From: Lactuca virosa
Lineage: Eukaryota; Streptophyta; Magnoliopsida; Asterales; Asteraceae
Direction of reading: 5' to 3'
NCBI GenBank assembly: GCA_928212115.1
Contig: CAKMRJ010000001.1
Span: 177,161,335-177,225,334, forward strand
DNA: 64,000 nt
In this document: in pieces, positions 55,113-64,000 of the stretch
Layout of the letters: every line of letters begins with the position of its first letter
Position numbering within the stretch: the first letter of the stretch is position 1
Program-made: the position numbers and the translations under genes
The notes under the pieces: model-generated
What the model saw: only the letters and a program-made list of their open reading frames with translations
Told to the model about the DNA's origin: nothing
Databases searched by the model: none

Positions 55113-58100
55113 ATGGACCAACTTGATGTTTCAAAATGTCAATTTACCATGAGAGTAAGAATAATCTGTCTCATGAAACATCTTGCTCATGGATCTTCAA
55201 CAAAGACTTACAAAATTGATATGATTCTCATTGATGAACAGTTAATAACAAATTTTTTTATTTATGAATTTTCTTACATATTTATTCTAACCACATATAA
55301 CAATATATAAACTGGTTTTTTGTGCATTTAGGGAAGGAAGATTGAGGCAGAGGTTACTAACAGATGGGTTGAAATATTTAAAAGTTTGCTTCATGGGGAT
55401 TTTTTTTACTACATCCAAAATCCACAACTTGGTCTTACTCAAAACAAAAATAGTTTTGTTGATAATGAAAATAAAATCAATATTTATATCACAACCAAAG
55501 TTACACCATGCAATTAGTGGACTGGATTCTCTTTCATAAACTTCAACGCCATTTTGGATGGTGCCTTTGTTGAGAACACACATATTGGTTAGTTTATATG
55601 TTACAATCTAACGATTTATATAATGATATTATCATATTTACCATCGCTCACCGTGTCGAAACTTTTATACTAATCTTCCATTTTTTTATCTTATATAATA
55701 AATGTTATTGGAGATATTGTGCGATGCTTCCCAATGGAAACTCTTATGAACGAGAAAAATAAATTATCAAAGAGAGTCAATTTGAGCTTGGAAGATCTAG
55801 AGAATGTTTACTTTTCAAAATTTTGTGTTAAATTTTACTTTATAATGTCATTTTATATTGTATATTTATTATTCTTTTGGTTTTGGTAGAAGCAAACAAA
55901 TAAATGTAACACTCTGGGATGAGTATGCACAACAGTTTGATGACTATTTTGAAAAAAAAACCAAACTAACTCGTATGGTAGTTGTTATTAAATGCGGAAA
56001 AATATCTTATTATAGAGGTTTGTTCATTACTCTGATTCACAATTTTAACCTTAAAAAAATTTCAAAATATTATTCTTCCTTTTACTATAAATGAATATAC
56101 ATTTATAATAACTTCATTATGAATCATTTCAAAACGTTTCTTCGTCACAAATTGCTTCACTACCACTAGGATCTTCATTAATGATCCTATTAAGGAGATT
56201 CTTACATTCAAGGAGAAGTTTGATAAATTCCTTATTATATGGAATTCCTTATTATATTGTTTGCATATTATTATTGTTTTACTCTTATTTTAAAGCAACA
56301 AAAATAACATCTTCTTCATTGTTAACATTTATTTCCAAAGCCGGTACCAAAAGCACATCTGCTAATTGTAGCAATGTTTCGTCCTCCATCATCTACTCTG
56401 AAAATGACGATTTCTTTCATAAGTTAGATTTTCATGTTTTTGTTGATCTCCAACAAGTAAATGAGGTTTATATACTTAACTTTCATTTATAAAATATACA
56501 TTATGTCAAATAGTTTTTCGATTAATTTTACCCTCATATTTCATTTTACCTTTTTTCAAGGTTGTAAAAATCGCTTAACGGTAGCTCGACGGTCGACTGG
56601 TGTTAAGGGATTAATCGGTCTTGGCGGGGATTAATCGAGGATTAATCGGGGACCATAGATTATTAAAAAAATATTAAAATTAATTAAATATTAATATATC
56701 TTAAGAAAAACAAGTACTTCAAAATTAGAAAATAAGAAAAACGAAAATTTGGAAAAACGAAAATTTGAACATTTTTGTATAATATTTGAAATTTTGAAAA
56801 TTTAAAAATTTTGGAGTAAAAAAAAAAGTTGGTTTTTTTGAATTTTTTAAAAATTTTTAAATTTTTTTGACCTTTTTTTACTTTTTTTTACTTTTTTTTA
56901 CTTTTTTTGACTTTTTTTGACTTTTTTGACTTTTGTTGACTTTTGTTGACCGATTAATCCCGCCAAGGCCGATTAATCCCGCCAAACCCGATTAATCCTA
57001 AATTTCCTATTAATGCCCTAATCCTCGACGGTTGGAGAACGCCAAGCGATTAATCCACGATTAATCGCCGATTAATCCCGATTTCTGCAACCATGCCTTT
57101 TTTATTATATAATTTAAACTTACATCAATATTTCTTAGAAAAAAACATTGTTTGTTGTCGGTACGATTAAGCATGTGAGTACTCATGTGGAATGGTACTA
57201 TTTGGCTTGTACTAAATGTCAAAAGAAAGCCACAAAAGTCATTTTAATGCATGATGTTAAAACTGGTGGAACGGACCAAAAGCAAGATAAAGAAGTTTTT
57301 TTATTGTTACACTTCAACTTGCATGAACAAAGACATATCTGTTGTTCCAAGGTTTTCAATAATTCTTTTATACATATTATTATAATCTTCGGTTAAATTT
57401 TCTAATTTTATATTAATGAATTTGTTTATATCAATGGTTTTAGTTTCAAAATCACCATTAGAATACAAGATTTTACCAGTGTGGTGTCACTTATGTTATT
57501 TGATCGTGACGCAAAGAAACTTCTGCAAAAAACTGCACACGAGTAGCTTCAAAAGTTTAATGAGGTTATCGATATCAACTTCATTTACATAAAACTAATT
57601 TTTACTTTTTGTCTATCTACTTTTATAACCGTTAATTTTTTATTCTTAGGAGAGTAATATGGAGATTTATACATTTTCTTTGAATGTACTTTTGCATAAA
57701 AAAGTTGGCATTTAAAATTCAAATTTCACATTATAATTTGAAGAACAAAATTGATGGTTATGCAATCTCAAACTTTATTGTTGATAATACAATCATTGTT
57801 GAATTGGAAAAAAAATTAACATCGAACAGGTAACATTCTTTTACAAAGAATACTATAAACACTACACTTATTAAATTTCGTTTTTTATATTTCTGTTGAT
57901 CGACTAACATATTTCTATGTACTACAAATGTAGGCACCAAAATCCGATTCGTTTAATGTTTTATCGACAAAATTCGGATCTCATGACACATTAAATTTGA
58001 AGGTTTTAAATATAAGATAACTAAATCTAATATTTTAAATACTTTAAAATATTATTAACTTTTAGATTGACATATGCATTTATTTTCTATATTTAGGACG

Positions 58101-58374
58101 TTGTTTCGTTTACTGGTGATAACGTCACACCCGCTTCAAATCCTGAATAAAGTACTGCAACAAGTCCACTAACTAAGTGCACATCCTTTAAAAAAGTGTC
58201 TGGACATGAAGAATTAAAACGCAACTTGGAAGATGTTTACAATGTTGATAATCTGACAACAATGTCCTCAACCAAACGACCATCAACATCAATGGCATAT
58301 CGTACTTCTAGAGAAGGCAAGCACGTTAATTCTAAAGAAAGAAAAATAATATATGATTTTCTTAATTTTGTTTG
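55113..58374 (+). pseudogene. RPA70-like single-strand DNA-binding gene, decayed
   Basis: A multi-exon relic of replication protein A large subunit. Exons readable in order: MRVRIICLMKHL...YKIDMILIDEQ (55143-55240, donor GTTAAT); RKIEAEVTNRWVEIFKSLL (from 55331 after GCATTTAG) continuing to NIYITTKVTPC; WTGFSFINF (about 55518); VIGDIVRCFPMETL (55707); INVTLWDEYAQQFDDYF (55902); a degenerate FINDPIKEI (about 56175); the zinc-ribbon domain VGTIKHVSTHVEWYYLACTKCQKKATKV (57153), where only the first Cys pair is seen; IRIQDFTSVVSLMLFDRD (57460), followed by an in-frame TAG at 57543; and a C-terminal exon with another stop (near 58149) and LKRNLEDVYNVDNLTT (58218), ending 58374. OB folds would bind ssDNA; this copy cannot make a full protein. 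A hAT element sits in the intron after 56492. Confidence 0.75.
56549..57103. mobile_element. Non-autonomous hAT-type element, 539 bp
   Basis: The element spans 56557-57095. Ends CAAGGTTGTAAAAATCG and CGATTTCTGCAACCATG are inverted copies with three mismatches in 17. It is flanked by a perfect 8-bp duplication CCTTTTTT (56549-56556 and 57096-57103), the length made by hAT transposases. Inside, GATTAATC-type palindromes occur many times near both ends (56606-56660, 56945-57085), and a CTTTTTTTGA microrepeat lies at 56870-56950. It has no coding capacity. It is nested in the RPA-like gene, so it arrived after the Helitron was formed or after the gene was captured. Confidence 0.85.
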
Positions 58375-61300
58375 AGTAGTTGGGTGATTTAAGTACTATT
58401 GATTTCATATTATGTGTACATACTATTTGGTTTTTGGGTTAGGTTTTTGATGACTTTGTTTCATACTATTCGTTTTTGGGTTAGAATTTTGATCATTTGA
58501 ATACATTTTGGGTTTTATGAAATGTTGAATTATTCGTCTATTTGCCTTTTGGGTGTAAATTCAGATGAATTTATAATTTTAATCATTTTTTTACTCTATT
58601 ATTCCGTTTGAATGTGAATTTGTCAACATTGTTACAATGTTATTCATTACAACTTCAATATAAATATTAGAAAACTACCACTTTTTATGAAATTGTAAAC
58701 TTTTATAAATCTTTTAAACATTCTAAAACAATTATTTATAATTCCTTGTGAATTTATTGATAAATTTATTAGCAAACATTTACCATTGAAATATTATTAT
58801 TTTTTAGATATTAATGATATCCTACCATTTTACAGATTTACATAATAAAACCTATAACAATAACGCTAGAGAAAGGCGAAGACTAAGACGTTTACATTTA
58901 CAAAATAGAAGATTGAATTCTATGTATAAAAGGGAAATTTATTTCATCATCTAAAGCAATAAAGACTTTTGATTGTGTTTCACTTATACCTTTTCCATCC
59001 TTAGATCAAATTTCTTACGTCATCTTGACAAATGTTTGGTCAAACAGGCTGTCCCTCAATGTTTCCGCTCAAGCCTTCACCAATTTCCTCTATCCCTAAA
59101 ATAAAATTCAAAATTCAAAATTCAAATCCTCCCCAAATTTAAAGCCGTAATTTATGCACTGCTCATCCTATATGTTTGCAAATCAACATGATATGTCTTC
59201 TTAATTATTCTATTTCTTTCTCAGTGTATGTCGATGGTACCAAAATTCATCAAGTGAAAAACATTCACCTTGTATTTAAATCTTATTAATATAGTAAATA
59301 CTTCTAGTTTTGAAAGTAATAATCGATCTTATACATGGTAAATTACAATTTCTCGATTTCCAACTATCTAACTCAATTGTATGTATTTATTCTTAAACTT
59401 ACAATTTTTTATAATTTTATTGATTAGATTTACTATAATTTAGTTTAAATTGCATAGCATTTTACTTGAAAGTGATCAGTGTTAGTTGATGTCTGTATTG
59501 AAGCTTGAGGATGATGCAAAACACTAAATCCCTTAGTGGTAATATCCTCCATACTTAATAATTGATTATTTCGACAAAAAATATTTTACATTAACTTTGA
59601 TAACAACTTTGTTGAATTAAGCATATTTTATGATTATAAATTTATTTTCTCTACTCACTTGTACTTATCTTCTTGAAGATGAGAAAAGATTAACCATGTT
59701 TATATTGAAAAGTGTCAAAAAGATCTTATTGATCATACATTTATGACATGATCTTCAAATGTTCTTTGCTTCATTCTTTGTTTTTTATTTATATCGTTTT
59801 TGTGTATTTCATTTGCTTCTTCAAGAAACTCACTTTTTCATTAATTTTGATAACAAATTTGTTGAATTAAGCATACTTTTATGATTATAAAATTTTCCAT
59901 TTTCTATTGTTAAATCAAGTGTAAATGAATTTGAACAATTAAATTTCATATTCTATAATGTAATTTATGCACTAATTAATCAAATAATAGTACATGTCCA
60001 AGTTGCCGGGTACCTCGAGGACAATAAGCAAACATGTAAATTAGAAGCAATTTCACAATATTGTATTTTTTATTAGCTTTAAATGAACACTTACTTTTTT
60101 CACTTGCTTTAGATTCTTGATTACTCATATAGGGTTGTAATAAAATAAAATTTTTGATAAATTGAAAAAATTGTTCAGCGAAACCTTAAAATTTTGGAAT
60201 TTGATGGAAATTTGGTTATATGTCAATTTAGCTTTTTTTTGTGTTTTCATGTTTGTTAATTTGGCTATGTAGGGTTTATTTGACGTTCCATTTTTCTACA
60301 AGAATGTTAATGGTCACATCCAAGTGGAAACAATTACAACTGGTAAGCATTCTAAATGATTTTTCACTTACATTAATCAAAACTGTTACTTTAAATGGTG
60401 CATTCTCATAGATGCCAGACCAGTTGTCACTATAGAGACCTTCTAGCGGTCTATAGAAGAATCCTAGCAGATCTATGAAGAATTTTGCTAAATTTTCAAT
60501 AAAGGATCACGCTTTCAACATCCGTTCTCTATAGTTCTTTCTCTTATTTTCGATATAGATGTGTGTCACAACATAAGATAGAAAAGGGTGTTAGTGACCA
60601 TTAGAGATGAAAATGTAAGATATAATTTAAGAATATTATATAAAGTGTGAAATTTTAGATTTGTGATATTTATTTCTATGAAAAATATGTAGTTTGAGTG
60701 CTAGGTTACAAATCTGGGTTTTTTTTTTGTAATTTGATTTTGACAAGTTCGATCTAAATTTGATAATTGAAGCAGGTAGGAAAGATATGTGCGAACGATT
60801 TTGAAATTGTATTACCCTCTAGAAACCAATCGTAACCTCATAGACTGTTCACTCATATCTTAGTAGGTCTTAACATTTCCCCAAATTCAGCTACAAGAAG
60901 TCATGGATGCACTTCTTGAATCAATCCTCCAAACTGAATTTCATTTGTTAGTTAGATGTAGTGACCAAAATGCAAGATTTTTAAATGTTCATTATTATTT
61001 ATTAGTGTTAACCTTTGGTTAATTATGAAACTAATATTGTATTTTTGTTCATCACATGTTTTTTTTAATAGTTTCTTTGATCGGAAGATATGTATATGTG
61101 ATTGGGTTTAGCCTGAAAATTTATATTTTAATTCTTATAAGTAAAAAATACTTTAGATATTGACCAAATTACAATGTCTGAATTTGATGTTTATGGTTAC
61201 GACAATGCACTTTAATTGTAATGTTTATCGAATTTCTTTGTAGAATTTAACATTGTTGGTACATATAACAACTTATTGTTGCTTTTCGTTTTATAGGGCC

Positions 61301-61604
61301 AATATGAAAAGAGTCATATGAGCCTCCATAGGGGTTGGTACACTGAACAAAGTCAATTCTTAAAGCTACTGCACACCATATTTTAATCAAGGAGTCACAT
61401 CATGTTGTGATAAAACAAAGATCACGTGGATCATTTATGTTAAAAATTACTATATTAAAACATTAGATTGCGTTAATATAAATATTAAATATTTTTATTT
61501 AATAAGTTTGATTCAAATACTATAAAATGAATCTAACATTTTTTATTAAAATTCCACCTAAGACAATACCACATTTTAATGTAATATTTATTTAATTTAT
61601 GTTC
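58375..61604. other. Helitron interior without a recognised gene
   Basis: AT-rich. No frame longer than a few dozen residues with recognisable content, and no helicase or Rep motif (HUH) on either strand. Small conserved-looking bits such as GLFDVPFFYKNVNGHIQVE (about 60270-60330) may be an exon scrap of an unknown captured gene. Confidence 0.4.
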
Positions 61605-61632
61605 CCCGCATTTAATGCGGGTCATAATCTAG
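61605..61632 (+). other. Helitron 3' terminus: hairpin and CTAG
   Basis: CCCGCATTTAATGCGGG (61605-61621; eight-base arms around one T) followed by TCATAAT and CTAG (61629-61632); the next base is T. It terminates rolling-circle transposition in this class. Confidence 0.85.
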
Positions 61633-62314
61633 TTTACAAATATGACTATGTCTTGGCATGAGTAATAAATAATAATCATGTTTTGTTTATTTTGTAAAAA
61701 TGACCCATGATTTTGAGATGGGTCAACCCGAATTGCCGAAATCCATTGGAAACCCACCTCGATTAGCGAATTCCATTTAAAACCCACCGAGATTATGACA
61801 TGACAGAAGTTTATAATCAATGAAAATAACAAAAATAACACAAAAAAAATTAAATTATATGTAATATACAAGAGTCAGTTTTACAGAAACATACTTGAAT
61901 GAAGATTACAACTAGAATACAGTCACAAACATGTATAGATTGAGACATGTTTTGTAGTGTCCTAATACAGAAATATCCCTGATATGGATTTTTCTAGAGG
62001 ATACAACAATCTAATCAAGATAGGATCTTGATCCTGATGAAATTCTTTATGTTCCCATCATGATTGACGAGTTCAAAAATATAAGAAGAATGTGATTTTG
62101 TCTAACTCTGAGATTTGTGTTTGGTGATCCATATATTTAGGTCGGCAATTGGCAGTTAATAACTGCATTTCCACCAAAACTGTTAAAACAGTTAATTAAA
62201 TTTAACAGAAGTTAATATTAAATAAAAAGTCAAAATCAGAATTAATATATAAAAACAATTTAATTAATAAAGGAGACCCCAGGAGCCGCAAGGACAAAGG
62301 CCAATCTTTTGAAC

Positions 62315-62394
<80 letters not shown>

Positions 62395-63159
62395 TCCAAG
62401 TCTTTCATGACTATTTTGACTAGCCCAATCACCCAACTCAACCCAATCCCTTTAGCCCAAGCTTTCAATCATATTAGTAAAATACAAGAATAAAGCTTTA
62501 TAAAGTAAATGTTTCTTTCGTCTTCCAATGCGGGACAAGTCCCAAAAGGCATTTTTCTATTAACAAAGTTCCAACAATACCCTACATTTTCTATTCAAAC
62601 TCCAAGAATACCCCATATTTGAATAGAAAATAAGAGAACTTTGATATTCAAATAAGGGAAGTAAGATATGACATGCATCTGAATAGGTGTTGTAAAACTT
62701 GAACCTTTCATAGTGAGTACTACTTGGATATACTTTATGGGTCTTAAACTAACCACTTTTTATAGTAGAATCAAAACAAGAAGTATCATGCTTATCATAT
62801 CTAAGCATATATCATTTATTACCATTGTGTTCATTTCGGTCATGAACAATCCTTTCTTCATGAGACATTTATAGAGCTTATCCATATCAACTCCTAAGAT
62901 GCGACCTCATATCCATCTCACATAGGTAACGCTAATCTGGAACAATCTGTATTGTTCCACTATAAAAGTTATCAACATTATTAAAAATAAATATTCCTCC
63001 CTATATCATCCACGAAAACCACAAAATAAATATCATAGGAGTGAGAATACCTTGTGTTAGTGCTACTTTGAGTCTTTCCCCAACTAGTTGTCCTATTGAA
63101 CCTAAACCATGGGATCTCCAATGTTTCTAGGTTAGGTTTCCGCCAGGTGGTGACTCATT
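61633..63159 (-). repeat. 3' non-coding part and probable LTR of a copia element
   Basis: It lies beyond the 3' end of the minus-strand copia pol. The segment at 62518-62560 (minus strand CTTTTGGGACTTGTCCCGCATTGG) is a motif I associate with plant copia LTRs. A (TA)n tract interrupts it. I cannot fix LTR ends. Open frames in it are not recognisable. Confidence 0.4.
62316..62391. repeat. (TA)n microsatellite
   Basis: About 38 TA dinucleotides, the longest in the window. Confidence 0.95.
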
Positions 63160-64000
63160 GTGTTGGCTTTAAGCCTATTTCCCTCGATGTGAATATATCT
63201 TGCTCTTTACTAAGGCACTTTGTCAAGGGTTCAACTATATTTTCCTTTGACTTTATGTAACTAATGGAAATGATTGCAGTCATCAGCAAGTCTCCTATTG
63301 TAATGTGTCTAGGCCTAATGTATCTCGACTTTCCATTGTATATCTGACTTTATGCTCTAGTGAGAGCAACCATGCTATCATAATGTATACCCATGGAAAT
63401 AACAGGTTAAAAACACAAAGGAATACCTTCTAGGAAGCTTTTAATCAATTCTAGTTCTTCAACTCTACTACCATTGTAGAACGAGTATTCACAGTTTGCT
63501 TAGATGATTTCCAACATATAGCAGCTCCACCAAGAGTGAGCACATATCCACTTATCAATTTTACCTCAAAAGTATTGGAAATCCAATTTTCATCACAATA
63601 TCCTTCAAGAATAGGAGGATATATCGTGTAAAGCAATCCATAATTCATTTTATACTTTAAATATTTAAGCACTCTCACTAATGCATACCAATGATCTTTC
63701 CTAGGATTGTGGGAGTAGCGGCTCAATCCATTTACACTATATGCAGGTCTGATCTAGTACAATTCATAATATACATTAATCTACCAAGAACATTAGTACA
63801 TTCGAACTGAGCTACACTATCACCTTTAGTCTTCTTAAGATGTCTAGAAGGATCAAAATGGGTGACTACTGGCTTTTCATCATAGTGTCCAAACTTCTTT
63901 AGTACAGTTTCAATATAATGGGACTGAGAGATATTATATCCATCTGGTCTTCTTTGAACTCTTACACCAAGGAACACATCTACTATTCCCAAGTCTTTCA
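63160..64000 (-). pseudogene. Ty1/copia pol: end of RT and RNase H, broken
   Basis: The gene enters from the right edge. From 64000 leftward: VFLGVRVQRRPDGYNISQSHYIETVLKKFG (RT thumb region), a segment matching DPSRHLKK and LGRLMYIMNCTRSDL, a stop or frame break near 63730, then RYSHNPRKDHWYALVRVLKYLK, EGYCDENWISN (RNase H start, D kept) and GGAAICWKSSKQTVNTRSTM. Further on, in other frames, IHYDSMVALTRA, YNGKSRYIRPRHITIGDLL and KSKENIVEPLTKCL (to about 63180) are the copia RNase H end. Several frame breaks make it inactive. Gag, protease and integrase lie outside the window. Confidence 0.88.

Larger units (their letters stand above)
54097..61632 (+). mobile_element. Probable non-autonomous Helitron (7.5 kb)
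   Basis: The 3' terminus is firm: a GC-rich hairpin (61605-61621) followed by seven bases and CTAG, then a T at 61633. This is the Helitron 3' rule (hairpin near the end, CTRR, insertion between A and T). The 5' end is proposed at TCCTCTATATTGAATAC (54097), which begins with TC preceded by A; this end is less certain. No terminal inverted repeat or target duplication, as expected. The cargo is an RPA70-like pseudogene, a gene type often carried by plant Helitrons. No Rep/helicase is seen, so it depends on another element. Confidence 0.65.

Noticed and set aside
55113..58374. RPA70-like gene as a functional host gene
   Set aside because: In-frame stops (57543 and near 58149), a missing half of the zinc ribbon and a transposon in an intron indicate decay; its location inside a Helitron explains its presence.
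54097..61632. Rep/helicase coding in the Helitron
   Set aside because: I looked for an HUH motif and helicase signatures on both strands over 58375-61604 and found none, so I call it non-autonomous.

Overview
This is plant nuclear DNA, almost all of it a pile of nested LTR retrotransposons with one clear host gene, a seed oil-body oleosin (51858-52433, + strand). The organism is a eudicot. The retrotransposon LTRs are full of family-specific palindromic repeats such as ACTCGACGAGT, GTTTACGGCCGTAAAC and GCCACGCCGTGG, which I associate with Asteraceae, probably lettuce (Lactuca). That placement is inference from memory, not a search.

Layout. 1-5359: 5' part of a gag-only Ty3/gypsy element (minus). 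5360-8895: wreck of a plus-strand gypsy element. 8896-10206: minus-oriented LTR fragment. 10212-13838: copia-like LTR with its primer-binding site and a non-coding interior. 13839-15060: plus LTR fragment fused head-on to the next element through a large inverted repeat. 15061-44289: a multi-level nest. Its outermost member is a minus-strand chromovirus (L1). Into L1's gag a plus-strand gag-only element (L2, 19266-40712, target duplication TTGGG) has inserted. Into L2's 5' LTR a plus-strand Tekay-like chromovirus (L3, 22177-33508, target duplication ATACT) has inserted. 44290-51338: another minus-strand chromovirus (L4), whose 5' LTR is cut short about 520 bp upstream of the oleosin start codon. 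51339-54096: oleosin and AT-rich flanks. 54097-61632: a likely non-autonomous Helitron carrying a decayed RPA70-like gene, itself invaded by a 539-bp hAT-type element with an 8-bp target duplication. 61633-64000: remains of a minus-strand Ty1/copia element.

Three non-coding patterns stand out. (1) A hairpin of about 80-105 nt occurs in nine copies, in the LTRs and the interiors of L2 and L3. Its apical sequence is nearly invariant (TGTTCCTTGTTTGGTTGTGG) while its stems change by compensating substitutions. (2) Strong 5' splice-site matches (AGGTGAGT) lie in LTRs of several families, with pyrimidine-rich acceptors just before the gag ATG and before an upstream acidic/coiled-coil ORF. This suggests that Gag is made from spliced leader RNAs while unspliced RNA keeps the hairpins. 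(3) A 17-nt inverted repeat lies just before the polypurine tract in three elements. In L3 and L4, most premature stops are C-to-T or G-to-A changes when the two copies are compared codon by codon, as expected for deaminated methylcytosine in silenced plant DNA.

All homology calls are by eye. Boundaries given as TG...CA LTR ends with target duplications are firm; the others are approximate.
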